Of a stretch of 45,033 nt of DNA, positions 25,801 through 32,293 are shown in pieces. The stretch is from JBDUDR01 sp040002845 (lineage in GTDB: Bacteria > Actinomycetota > Actinomycetes > Propionibacteriales > Nocardioidaceae), in contig JBDUDR010000008.1 of assembly GCA_040002845.1 (NCBI GenBank), positions 1 to 45,033 of the forward strand, written 5' to 3'. The stretch's first letter is position 1; the number at the start of each line of letters is the position of its first letter. The notes below the pieces were generated by a model that was given only the letters and a program-made list of their open reading frames with translations, was not told the DNA's origin and searched no databases. The position numbers and the translations under genes are program-made.

Positions 25801-26025
25801 AGCCTTGCGCGAAAAGGTCAGGACGAGAACCTGCTCGGGCGTCAGCCCTCGCCGTTCGATCCGATCGACAACCGCCTCGACGAGGGTGGTGGTCTTCCCG
25901 GTGCCGGGGCCGGCCAGGACCAGCAGCGGACCGCCGGTGTGGTCGACGACGGCTCGCTGTCCGCTGTCCAGAACGGGCGGCTCGCTCGGCATTCGCCGCG
26001 AGCGGACCAGGGAGTACGGGGACAT
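22825..26025 (-). CDS. adnA: AdnA subunit of the AdnAB helicase-nuclease
   Basis: This protein of about 1066 residues has a UvrD-like motor (Walker A GPGTGKTT, 39-46; DExx in AVFVDEYQDTDPAQ) and a C-terminal RecB-like nuclease (RGAMDRVERD, VVVDFKTGK, QLGAYQLG). The iron-sulfur ligands typical of AdnA/AddB-type nucleases are present: one Cys in MQCPLSWFLSRE before the nuclease, and CHHCQFTRVC at the end. It pairs with AdnB to process double-strand breaks. The ATG at 26025 (SPYSLVRS) fits the family N-terminus; ATG 26055 is an alternative that would overlap the upstream gene by 17 bp. Neither has a strong ribosome-binding site, suggesting coupling. Confidence 0.93.
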   Translation of the reverse strand: MSPYSLVRSRRMPSEPPVLDSGQRAVVDHTGGPLLVLAGPGTGKTTTLVEAVVDRIERRGLTPEQVLVLTFSRKAAEEMRDRITARLARTTSTPLSSTFHSFCYGLIRRYRPADTFDVPLRLLSAPEQDIRLRELLAGSRATGKAAWPAPLRAALPTKGLAAEVRAALARARELGLESDDLIDAGQASDRPEWTALGAFFDEYLDVLDAEGVLDYGELVHRAVLLAERPDVRRELRRDFAAVFVDEYQDTDPAQVRLLQAVAGHGRDLVVVGDPDQSIYAFRGADVRGIMRFPQEFIRTDGTPAQVIALGTTRRFGERLLTASRRVAAGLGVPGSIDRDTFEVFRNPTAASNRDGSGRVDVLTFSSAGAELDQVADILRRSHLEDGLGWSQMAVLVRSGVRSIPSLRRALVASGVPVEVASDEVPLRQEPAVRPLLLALRVCSDPSSMTPEIARELLVSPLGGFDAADVRRLGRRLREADRSANQERLPRPSGSLLSEALADPALLKNHRDRLGEGARALATLLVAGRALIESGVAAEDALWHLWDGTRWPVRLRASVDRGGVAARMAHRDLDAVCALFEQAARAEERRGHTGVSNFLDAVSGQQIPGDTLADRGVRGAAVRLLTAHRSKGLEWPLVIVVGVQEGVWPDLRRRGSLLQPDRLAGDGLVEPMTTAALMAEERRLFYVAATRARQRLVVTAVASPEPDGDQPSRLLRDLGVEIRSVPGRPARPMSLSGVVGELRAVSADPSCSPALRRVASARLARLMREVDAAGNPLFPHADPDHWWGLRDLTTTGQPLRALEQPVALSGSAIARLMQCPLSWFLSREAAGDSARSNALGFGSVIHVLADAVARHDSEPDAEQLMQRVDAVWDQLQFEAPWVAERERSEARAALRRFVAWHVGRSDREVLATEVSFDVEIAVSGDRTRLRGAMDRVERDNQGRIVVVDFKTGKSAPAAASLRDDPQLGAYQLGVRHGALADEVGPDVREGGAELVHLRVDDSGLPKVQWQPPQTPGEDGRTAAEIQLQAAADTVRSERFVARPGPACHHCQFTRVCPAGPAGRQVVR

Positions 26026-26038
26026 GGTGGGTATCTGA

Positions 26039-26377
26039 TCAGATCGCGCCGACATCGGGACGCAAGTCGCCCGGGGGTGTCCAGGCCGCGGCTGCCATGT
26101 CGATTACTGTCTGGGTCGAGAGTCCGCCACGCAGCGGAGTGCCCTCTTCCAAGTAGCTCTGGCGAGCATCGGTCTTGTGACTGTCCGGCAGCGTCCCGTC
26201 GCCTCGCACTACCCGCCACCAGGGGACCGACCCCCCATAGGTCGCCATCACGTGACCCACCTGCCGAGGTCCGCCCTGGCCCACCCAGGCCGCGATGGCG
26301 CCGTAACTCATGACCCGGCCGGGTGGGATCGCCTCGACCAGCAGAAGCACGACCTCGGCGTACTCGTCCCGATCCAC
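26039..26377 (-). CDS. Alkyltransferase-like protein (MGMT family, no catalytic Cys)
   Basis: This protein of about 112 residues matches the DNA-binding domain of O6-alkylguanine-DNA alkyltransferase: IPPGRVMSYGAIA, GPRQVGHVM and PWWRVVRGDG. The PCHRV acceptor site of true alkyltransferases reads PWWRV, so Cys is replaced by Trp as in alkyltransferase-like (ATL) proteins. ATLs bind alkylated guanine and hand it to nucleotide excision repair rather than repairing it themselves. The gene lies just upstream of adnA on the same strand and corresponds to Rv3204. GTG 26377 is chosen to match the family N-terminus with GAGGAAG 11 nt upstream; GTG 26419 is possible. Confidence 0.87.
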   Translation of the reverse strand: MDRDEYAEVVLLLVEAIPPGRVMSYGAIAAWVGQGGPRQVGHVMATYGGSVPWWRVVRGDGTLPDSHKTDARQSYLEEGTPLRGGLSTQTVIDMAAAAWTPPGDLRPDVGAI

Positions 26378-26437
26378 AACGGGGAAGTCTTCCTCATGCG
26401 GAACCAGCGTGTCGCGCACCGACCCGAAAGCTTTGAC

Positions 26438-26470
26438 GGGGACGGCCGGGTTTGCGCCCGAACCGTCCCC
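26438..26470 (-). terminator. Hairpin between moeZ and the ATL gene
   Basis: GGGGACGG (26438-26445) pairs with CCGTCCCC (26463-26470), with an inner CGGG / CCCG stem and a 6-nt loop. It lies about 190 bp after the moeZ stop on the same strand and upstream of the ATL start. No U-tract is visible. The rest of the interval 26378-26659 has no gene; a weak stem followed by TTTTCTTCTT on the minus strand just after the moeZ stop (near 26630-26650) may be the actual moeZ terminator. Confidence 0.4.
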
Positions 26471-26659
26471 GCCCCCGAGAGTCCCCCGTGCCGATGGACC
26501 TCACCGGGTCGCGGTGACACCGTGGCGTCGCACCCGCCCGATCGACCCGTCCCGCTGTGCAAGGCCCACTTGTTAATCTGGTTCAACGGTCCAAGACCGC
26601 AGAAGTCACGCCCGGATTGCTCGAAGAAGAAAACGGCTGGCCGAAGCCGGCTGGTTGAG

Positions 26660-27850
26660 TCAGTACGACGGCTGGCTGGGGTCGATCTGGTTGACCCAGG
26701 CGGCAACTCCGCCGCCCACGTGCACGGAGTCGGCGAAACCCGCTCCGTGCAGCAGCGCCAGCACCTCGGCCGAGCGCACACCGGTCTTGCAGTAGACCAC
26801 CAACTGTTTGTCCTGGGACAGCCGACTCAGCGCTTCCCCGGTCAAGAACTCGCCCTTCGGGAGGAGCACCGACCCAGGAATCCGGTTGATCTCGTACTCG
26901 TTCGGTTCGCGCACGTCGACGAGCATGAAGTCGCGAGTGCCGCCCTCGCGCTCGTCAACCCACTGCTTGAGGGTTCCCACCGAGATTGTGGAGCCAGCTG
27001 CCGCCTCGGCGGCGTCGTCGCTGATCGAGCCACAGAAGACCTCGTAGTCGATCAAGCCTGTGACGGTGGGGTTCTTGCCGCAGATGGCGCACTCCGGATC
27101 CTTGCGGATGCGAAGCTGCCGCCACGACATCTCGAGTGCGTCATAGAGCTGAAGTCGGCCCAGCAGCGGCTCGCCGACTCCCGTGAGCAGCTTGATCGCC
27201 TCGGTCACCTGGACCGACCCGATGGATGCACACAACACACCCAGGACGCCGCCCTCGGCGCACGACGGGACCATGCCCGGCGGTGGCGGCTCGGGGTAGA
27301 GGCACCGGTAGCAGGGACCGTGTTCGGCCCAGAAGACGCTGGCCTGACCATCGAAGCGGTAGATGGAGCCCCAGACGTATGGCTTGTTCAGTAACACGCA
27401 CGCATCGTTGACCAGGTATCGGGTGGCGAAGTTGTCGGTGCCGTCGATGATCAGGTCGTACGCGGCGAAGAGCTCCATGACGTTGTCGTTGTCCAGCCGA
27501 ACCTGGTGGACGTTGACGTTGACCAGCGGGTTGACCTCGGCTATCGACTCTTTGGCGGAGACCGCCTTCGGCTTCCCGACATCGGACTGCCCGTGGATGA
27601 CTTGTCGCTGCAGGTTGGACTCGTCCACCTCGTCGAAGTCGACGACTCCCAAGGTGCCGACCCCGGCGGCGGCCAGGTAGAGGAGCGCCGGGCTCCCGAG
27701 CCCCCCGGCCCCGAGCACCAAGACCTTGGCGTTCTTCAACCGCTTCTGACCGGCCATCCCGACGTCGGGGATGATCAGGTGCCTGCTGTAACGGCGGACC
27801 TCTTCGACCGTCAGCTCCGCAGCGGGCTGGACGAGCGGCCGCAGGGACAC
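26660..27850 (-). CDS. moeZ: Adenylyltransferase/sulfurtransferase MoeZ
   Basis: The 396-residue fusion has an N-terminal MoeB/ThiF-type E1 domain and a C-terminal rhodanese domain. LVLGAGGLGSPALLYLAAAG is the nucleotide-binding loop, DGTDNFATRY holds the adenylation-site acid, and CYRC plus CAIC form the zinc site. The rhodanese active Cys lies in VVYCKTGVRS. MoeZ adenylates and then thiocarboxylates ubiquitin-like sulfur carriers for molybdopterin, and in actinobacteria also for cysteine and thioamide pathways. It may serve the molybdopterin synthase whose MoaE is encoded at 5.2 kb. The GTG at 27850 follows AGGAGG closely; an upstream in-frame ATG adds residues lacking family support. Confidence 0.94.
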   Translation of the reverse strand: MSLRPLVQPAAELTVEEVRRYSRHLIIPDVGMAGQKRLKNAKVLVLGAGGLGSPALLYLAAAGVGTLGVVDFDEVDESNLQRQVIHGQSDVGKPKAVSAKESIAEVNPLVNVNVHQVRLDNDNVMELFAAYDLIIDGTDNFATRYLVNDACVLLNKPYVWGSIYRFDGQASVFWAEHGPCYRCLYPEPPPPGMVPSCAEGGVLGVLCASIGSVQVTEAIKLLTGVGEPLLGRLQLYDALEMSWRQLRIRKDPECAICGKNPTVTGLIDYEVFCGSISDDAAEAAAGSTISVGTLKQWVDEREGGTRDFMLVDVREPNEYEINRIPGSVLLPKGEFLTGEALSRLSQDKQLVVYCKTGVRSAEVLALLHGAGFADSVHVGGGVAAWVNQIDPSQPSY

Positions 27851-28246
27851 GGTGCCTCCTGATGTCGGGGACTGAGGGTCTGGAGTCTCCAACCTCGAAT
27901 CCGCTTCTCATGTTCCCCCGGACGAGCCAGACCCGCCTCCGGCTTGTCCAGCATGTGGACAAAGCCTCCCGCGGCTGCTCCCGGGCGTTCCCCGTGGCCG
28001 GAAATGCACTAGTCAGCGACATGATTGGGCGACGAGCGGATGTTGATACTTGATTGCCCAATTACACCCTTTCTGGCGGTAAATACACTACGTCCGACTC
28101 GACGGCTCCCAGAACCCGTGGCAGTGTGCTGAACGGGCACTGAACCGGCAGTCCGTTTGCGTGCGCATGTCAGTGGAAGGCTGGTCCAAACCGGTTTCAC
28201 GCGGGCCCGTGCAGAGCATTGGCTCGGGGCCGACTTCCGGAGGATC
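27851..28246. other. Intergenic region upstream of the glycosidase-like gene
   Basis: No gene is seen in this 396-bp divergent interval. It contains TGTGGACAA (27954-27962), the exact reverse complement of the DnaA box TTGTCCACA. It also contains an inverted pair ATTGGGC (28024-28030) / GCCCAAT (28056-28062), a possible -10 TACACT (28084-28089), imperfect direct repeats TGAACGGGCA and TGAACCGGCA near 28130-28150, and the palindrome AAACCGGTTT described separately. Several of these could control the glycosidase-like gene. Confidence 0.5.
28188..28197. promoter_or_regulatory. Palindromic operator candidate AAACCGGTTT
   Basis: AAACCGGTTT is a perfect 10-bp palindrome with a central CCGG, of the type bound by LacI-family sugar regulators. 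It lies 49 bp upstream of the Tat-exported glycosidase-like gene. No LacI-family gene is in the window, so the regulator is not known. Confidence 0.4.
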
Positions 28247-29599
28247 ATGACCAACCAGCTGACACGTCGATCATGCCTGAAAGGACTGGCGGCGGCAGCG
28301 GTGACAGGTGCTGTCGGCGCGCGATTCGCACCCAGCGCGTCGGCGGAGCCCATTCCAACCCTGGCGGCCGTACCGGCCCGGATGGCGGACTCCTTGGCGG
28401 CTTCGTACGGTATCAACACCCATCTTTCGTTCCGCCCCACGGTTTATGGCAACACGAGCGCGGTCGTCGAGTTCTTGAAGTGGTCTCGCGTACGCATGAT
28501 CCGCGACCACATCGCGCCTGGGAACAAGGCGCAACTGCAGGCCTTTGCAGATCTGGCCGATGCCGGTTGCCGGACCCACTCGACAATGGGCAAGTTCGGC
28601 GAGACGGACCAGTCGGTGATGAACGCTCTTGTCGCCGCCGCAGCAAGGATCCCGGAAGCCTTCGTATCCTTCGGCGGACCCAATGAGCCCAATGCGAGCG
28701 GCCGGCCGTCGGACTGGGCGAGCCGGACCGTGGCGCACCAGAGGTTGATCTGGGATACCGTCCGGGGCAACCAGGCCCTGTCTTCCATCCCGATCTGTGG
28801 TCCTGCCCTGCAAGATGTTGCTCCCACCCTCCAGCAAGACTTCGCCGCCCTTGGTCGGGCCGGGGTCGCGTCATACTGCGACTACGGCGACTTCCACAGC
28901 TACCCGGGCGGTTGGACACCCAGCGAAGAGCTCGACATCCGGATGGCCTGGGCCCGGGCGGCCTTCGGTAACAAGATCGACTTCTGCACCGAGGGTGGCT
29001 ACAACAACGGCATGAGCATCACCAATCGAGGCAACCCGGTGCCCGAGGATGTGGGCGGCATCTACGCCCCTCGGCAGTTGCTCGAGCACTTCATTCGCGG
29101 AAACACGTTCTTCGCATACGAGCTGCTGGACGACCCTGATCCGGCAGGCACCAACTGGGAAGCGCATTTCGGTCTGATCGGGACCCCCCGGTTCGATCCT
29201 GCGACCTGGTACGCCAAGCCCGGACTGACTGCCATGCGCCGGCTGCTGCACCACGTGGCGGACCCCGGCCCAGACTTCACTCCAGACCCGCTCAACATGG
29301 CAGTCACCGGCGGCGGGGCGGACATGCGCTCGACGTTGCTGGCCAAACGCAACGGGACGCACTTGCTGCTCATGTGGCGCGACGTCAACGTCTACGACCC
29401 GAGGGCACATAGCTACTCGCGCGTCAGCGTCAACACCATCACCGTGACCTTGGCCGAGCCTGCCGTGGTGGATTTGTTCAGGCCCTCGACGCCGGGAGTC
29501 TCGCGAGAGTCGCTCGGCATCGCCTCGAAGTTCACCGTGCCGCTCGGCCCTGAGATGTATATCTGTCGCTTGAGGCACGACCTAAGCGCCGGCAACTGA
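28247..29599 (+). CDS. Tat-exported glycoside hydrolase-like protein (clan GH-A type)
   Basis: The 450-residue protein starts with a twin-arginine signal (TRRSCLKGLAAAAVTGAVGA) and a probable cleavage after ASA near residue 33, so it should be exported folded. The body looks like a (beta/alpha)8 glycosidase: FVSFGGPNEPNA carries an NEP motif that would hold the acid/base Glu, and IDFCTEGGYNNG carries a Glu in the place expected for the nucleophile. A beta-rich C-terminal part follows, as in family GH39/GH5-like enzymes. The exact family and substrate are not identifiable by eye. GGAGG precedes the ATG closely. There is no counterpart in the mycobacterial block I remember. Confidence 0.72.
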   Translation: MTNQLTRRSCLKGLAAAAVTGAVGARFAPSASAEPIPTLAAVPARMADSLAASYGINTHLSFRPTVYGNTSAVVEFLKWSRVRMIRDHIAPGNKAQLQAFADLADAGCRTHSTMGKFGETDQSVMNALVAAAARIPEAFVSFGGPNEPNASGRPSDWASRTVAHQRLIWDTVRGNQALSSIPICGPALQDVAPTLQQDFAALGRAGVASYCDYGDFHSYPGGWTPSEELDIRMAWARAAFGNKIDFCTEGGYNNGMSITNRGNPVPEDVGGIYAPRQLLEHFIRGNTFFAYELLDDPDPAGTNWEAHFGLIGTPRFDPATWYAKPGLTAMRRLLHHVADPGPDFTPDPLNMAVTGGGADMRSTLLAKRNGTHLLLMWRDVNVYDPRAHSYSRVSVNTITVTLAEPAVVDLFRPSTPGVSRESLGIASKFTVPLGPEMYICRLRHDLSAGN

Positions 29600-29607
29600 G
29601 CCCTCTC

Positions 29608-29643
29608 TGAGCCCGTCAGGCTTTCCCTGCCTGTCGGGAGCTC
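29608..29643 (+). terminator. Hairpin after the glycosidase-like gene
   Basis: CCCG-T-CAGGC (29612-29621) pairs with GCCTG-T-CGGG (29629-29638), a 9-bp stem with one T-T mismatch and a 7-nt loop. GAG and CTC extend it after a bulge. It lies directly after the stop and before the -10 box of the next gene. Confidence 0.6.
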
Positions 29644-29658
29644 TGGCGCCGGCTTGTC

Positions 29659-29664
29659 TAGGCT
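29659..29664 (+). promoter_or_regulatory. Putative -10 box (TAGGCT) for leaderless polymerase gene
   Basis: TAGGCT ends 6 nt before the GTG at 29671, so transcription should start at or beside the start codon, matching the absence of a ribosome-binding site. The -35 is weak. Confidence 0.42.
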
Positions 29665-29670
29665 GCCCAC

Positions 29671-30579
29671 GTGAGTGGTTCGAAGGTTCGCGTCAACATC
29701 GGCGACCAGACGTTGTCCCTGTCCAACCTCTCCAAGGTGCTCTACCCCGAGACAGGGTTCACCAAGGGTGAGGTGATCGACTACTACGTCTCCGTCGCCG
29801 AACCGCTGCTCGCTCACCTGGCCGACCGGCCGTTGACCCGCAAACGCTGGCCTGACGGCGTGGAGTCCCAGCCGTTCTTCGAGAAGAACGCGCCGCGGGG
29901 TACGCCGGACTGGGCGCGCGTCGTGCATATCGCCGAGCACGGAGACGCCGGTGTCGACTACATAGTCGCCGACGACCTCGCCACCTTGGTGTGGCTCGCC
30001 AACCTGGCCGCGCTGGAGCTGCACGTCCCCCAGTGGAAGGTAGACGCCGACGACCAGATCCTGCCGGTCGACCTGCTGGTCTTCGACCTCGACCCCGGCC
30101 CGCCTGCAACCATCGTCGAGTGCGCCCAGGTGGCGTGTCTGCTGCGTGACAGCCTGGCCGCTGATGGCTTGCACAGCTGGGCCAAGACCTCTGGCGCCAA
30201 GGGAGCACAGATGTATGTTCCGCTGGAGCCGAGCAGCTCGGAGGACACCTCCGGGTACGCCAAGGCGTTGGCCGAGAGGTTGAGCCGGGACCACCCCGAC
30301 CTGGTGGTCGCCCGGATGACCAAGCAGGTGCGCGCCGGAAAGGTCTTCATCGACTGGAGCCAGAACAACGCAGCCAAGACGACGATCGCGCCGTACTCAC
30401 TGCGCGGCACGGCTCAACCGTCCGTGTCCACCCCGCTGACCTGGGAAGAGGTCGAGGCGGCCGAGAGCGTGGCAGACCTCAGGTTCGGGCCGGCCGACCT
30501 CGCTGACCGCCTCGGCGACGTGGGAGACCTGTTGGAGTCGATGCGAGCAACGGAGCAGTCACTGCCAACGGCAAGATGA
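29671..30579 (+). CDS. Stand-alone LigD-type polymerase (PolDom/primase-like)
   Basis: The 302-residue protein matches the polymerase domain of bacterial LigD, an archaeo-eukaryotic primase fold. Landmarks are LSNLSKVLYPETGFTKGEV, FFEKNAPRGTPDW, the metal-binding DLD in LLVFDLDPGP, and WAKTSGAKGAQMYVPL; FIDWSQNNAAKTTIAPYSLR ends the core. LigD-Pol fills gaps and adds (ribo)nucleotides during non-homologous end joining. No ligase or phosphoesterase domain is fused, and no ku gene is in the window, so it may act with a ligase and Ku encoded elsewhere or in another repair pathway. Expression is probably leaderless. Confidence 0.9.
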   Translation: MSGSKVRVNIGDQTLSLSNLSKVLYPETGFTKGEVIDYYVSVAEPLLAHLADRPLTRKRWPDGVESQPFFEKNAPRGTPDWARVVHIAEHGDAGVDYIVADDLATLVWLANLAALELHVPQWKVDADDQILPVDLLVFDLDPGPPATIVECAQVACLLRDSLAADGLHSWAKTSGAKGAQMYVPLEPSSSEDTSGYAKALAERLSRDHPDLVVARMTKQVRAGKVFIDWSQNNAAKTTIAPYSLRGTAQPSVSTPLTWEEVEAAESVADLRFGPADLADRLGDVGDLLESMRATEQSLPTAR

Positions 30580-30706
30580 CCTCCTTTGACCAGGTAGCGA
30601 CGATAAGATCCTGACTAGGGAATGGCCGTAACTGGCCACCCACCGCCAAACCAGCTGTCCAAGCAATCGCAGTCTCGATGCAGTTTCGCTCGGTTAGAGG
30701 ATGCGC

Positions 30707-31339
30707 GTGACCACGACTCCAGACGGCGTACGCCGGCGCAGTGGCAGGATGCCCAGATCCGCGCGTCGAGCCCAGTTGCTCGACGCGGCACTCGCGATAT
30801 TCGTCTCGCAGGGCTATCACGCCGCGGCGATGGACGACATCGCCGATCGAGCAGGTGTCTCCAAGCCGGTGCTCTACCAGCACTTTCCCGGGAAGCTGGA
30901 GCTCTATCTCGCGTTGCTCGACCAGTCGTGCGACACGATCATCGCGGCCGTCGAGTCCGCCCTGGAGGCCACCACCGACAACAAGCAGCGGGTGGCGGCC
31001 ACCATGGAGGTGTTCTACGAGTACGTTGCGGACACCGGCGCGGCGTTTCGCCTGGTGTTCGAGTCGGACCTCAGAAGCCAAGAGGCTGTCCGCGAGCGCC
31101 TCGACCGGGTCACGAACTCCTGCGCACGCGCGATCGCCCATGTCATACACGACGACACCGGGCTGCCGCAGGAGGAGTCGCGACTGCTCGCGGCGAGCCT
31201 GGTCGGCATGGCCCAGGTGAGCGCGCGCTTCTGGCTGGACGCGGACGGGGCCCTGCCCCGGCAACACGCCGCGGCTCTGGTCTCCGACCTGGCCTGGCGC
31301 GGCATCCGCGGCTTCCCCCTGACCGAGGAACCGACCTGA
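30707..31339 (+). CDS. TetR family transcriptional regulator (Rv3208 family)
   Basis: This protein of about 210 residues has an N-terminal helix-turn-helix (RRAQLLDAALAIFVSQGYHA then MDDIADRAGVSKPVLYQHFP) and a helical ligand-binding domain. The position before the DUF3107 gene matches Rv3208/Rv3208A in mycobacteria. The effector and targets are unknown. AGAGG is best spaced for the GTG at 30707; ATG 30701 is in frame but touches the AGAGG. No palindromic operator stands out in the 127-bp upstream gap, although TGGCC-GTAAC-TGGCCA near 30632 could be considered. Confidence 0.9.
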   Translation: MTTTPDGVRRRSGRMPRSARRAQLLDAALAIFVSQGYHAAAMDDIADRAGVSKPVLYQHFPGKLELYLALLDQSCDTIIAAVESALEATTDNKQRVAATMEVFYEYVADTGAAFRLVFESDLRSQEAVRERLDRVTNSCARAIAHVIHDDTGLPQEESRLLAASLVGMAQVSARFWLDADGALPRQHAAALVSDLAWRGIRGFPLTEEPT

Positions 31340-31366
31340 CCTGGGCGTGAGTCCGCATTCTCGTCG

Positions 31367-31455
31367 ATCCGACACTTATTCCACGCGATCCGACACTTAT
31401 TCCACGCGATCCGACACTTCCCACCCAACCGACACCTGTGCCCGCCGATCCGCCC
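31367..31455 (+). repeat. Phased repeat array, four to five units (copy C)
   Basis: Units start at 31367, 31388, 31409, 31428 and, degenerate, 31448. Units 1 and 2 are identical (ATCCGACACTTATTCC plus ACGCG); units 3 to 5 decay. Start-to-start spacing is 21, 21, 19 and 20 bp, the first three matching the array at 9491. No inverted partner is found nearby. The array fills the gap between the TetR stop and the DUF3107 promoter. Confidence 0.88.
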
Positions 31456-31481
31456 GCGATGGCCTGCGCGAGGCACCGGGC

Positions 31482-31517
31482 TAGGCTGAAGGTGTGCGCG
31501 CGAAGGACGCGCGCGCA
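31482..31517 (+). promoter_or_regulatory. Putative promoter and 5'-terminal hairpin of the DUF3107 mRNA
   Basis: A TAGGCT box (31482-31487) predicts transcription from about 31493. There a 10-bp GC-alternating stem (31493-31502 with 31508-31517) closes on the loop AAGGA. The mRNA would thus begin with a stable hairpin, 13 bp before the true GGAGG site of the DUF3107 gene. The stem may protect the 5' end; its loop resembles a ribosome-binding site. Confidence 0.45.
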
Positions 31518-31539
31518 AAGGTCTGCCTGGAGGCAATCT

Positions 31540-31770
31540 GTGGAGGTCCGCATCGGCGTACAGCACGCCAACCGCGAGCTCGTCATCGAGTCAGCCCAGC
31601 CAGCCTCAGAGGTCGAGGGAGTCATCGCAGCCGCCTTGAAATCCGAGGACGGGCTGCTGGTGTTGGCGGACGAGAAGGGCAGGCGTGTCGTCGTACCGGC
31701 CGCAAAACTGGCCTTCGTCGAGATTGGTGAGGAATCCTCGCGACAAGTCGGGTTCGGTGCGTCCGGCTAG
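31540..31770 (+). CDS. DUF3107 family protein (Rv3208A / TB9.4 family)
   Basis: The 76-residue protein reads VEVRIGVQHANRELVIES at the start and GRRVVVPAAKLAFVEIGEE near the end, the conserved body of the actinobacterial DUF3107 family. It should be a small cytoplasmic alpha/beta protein; function is not established. The mycobacterial member is a known T-cell antigen. GGAGG lies 7 nt before the GTG. It follows the TetR gene in the same order as in mycobacteria, but here a repeat array and a private promoter separate them. Confidence 0.9.
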   Translation: MEVRIGVQHANRELVIESAQPASEVEGVIAAALKSEDGLLVLADEKGRRVVVPAAKLAFVEIGEESSRQVGFGASG

Positions 31771-31966
31771 AAGTACGACCAGTCTCGGCCGCTGATATGC
31801 ACCGATTGTCCGGCCCTTGGCATTTTCTGCCCGCACCCGGGCAAGAGCCTCGACCAGCCCACCGGTTCGACGGGTGCAAACCCGCCGTGATTAGAGCATC
31901 ATTCGGTGCGGGTATAAAGCTCTCGACGCTGCATTGAGCAGCTTCGAACTCAGAGAGGGGTCTCTC

Positions 31967-32227
31967 GTGGAGGTCTTGGGCGTCATCATCGCGGGAATCA
32001 TCATCGGCCTGCTGGGCAAGTTCGTCGCCCCCTCGGGCCGAGACAGCATCCCATTGTGGCTCACTGTTGTCTGCGGCATCGGAGGAGTACTCATCGGTTG
32101 GTATGTCTCTGCGGGCCTGGGCGTCGAAGCAACCAAAGGCGTCGACTGGCTGCGCTGGATCATCTCGGTCCTGGTCGCCGCCGGCCTCGTCATGGTGGCA
32201 GCGAGCCTGAGGGGACGCCGCATCTGA
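31967..32227 (+). CDS. GlsB/YeaQ/YmgE-family stress membrane protein
   Basis: This 86-residue protein with three hydrophobic segments fits the transglycosylase-associated (GlsB/YeaQ/YmgE) family: GVIIAGIIIGLLGKFVAPSG, LWLTVVCGIGGVLIGWYV and WIISVLVAAGLVMVAASL, ending in RGRRI. Members are small stress-induced membrane proteins of unclear role. GTG 31967 follows GAGAGG. The upstream gap 31771-31966 holds TATAAA within GGGTATAAAGC (31910-31920); GGGTAT resembles an alternative (SigF/B-type) -10, but no matching GTTT -35 is found at the right distance. Confidence 0.87.
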   Translation: MEVLGVIIAGIIIGLLGKFVAPSGRDSIPLWLTVVCGIGGVLIGWYVSAGLGVEATKGVDWLRWIISVLVAAGLVMVAASLRGRRI

Positions 32228-32242
32228 TCCAAAGCGGACCAT

Positions 32243-32278
32243 TACGGAAGGCCCGGCGGCTCGAAGGCGCCCTCCGTA
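32243..32278. terminator. Bidirectional terminator between convergent genes
   Basis: TACGGAAGGC (32243-32252) pairs with GCCCTCCGTA (32269-32278), nine of ten bases, around a 16-nt GC-rich loop. CTTTC follows on the plus strand and ATGGTCC on the minus strand. It sits between the GlsB-like gene and the stop of the ferritin-like gene, so it may serve both. Confidence 0.6.
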
Positions 32279-32293
32279 CTTTCGGTCGCGGGC

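Noticed and set aside
26177..27394. A 405-codon plus-strand frame
   Set aside because: It lies opposite moeZ and the ATL gene and has biased, domain-free composition.
31910..31915. SigF/SigB-type promoter for the GlsB-like gene
   Set aside because: GGGTAT is present but the GTTT -35 is missing at 15-16 bp, so the assignment is not supported.
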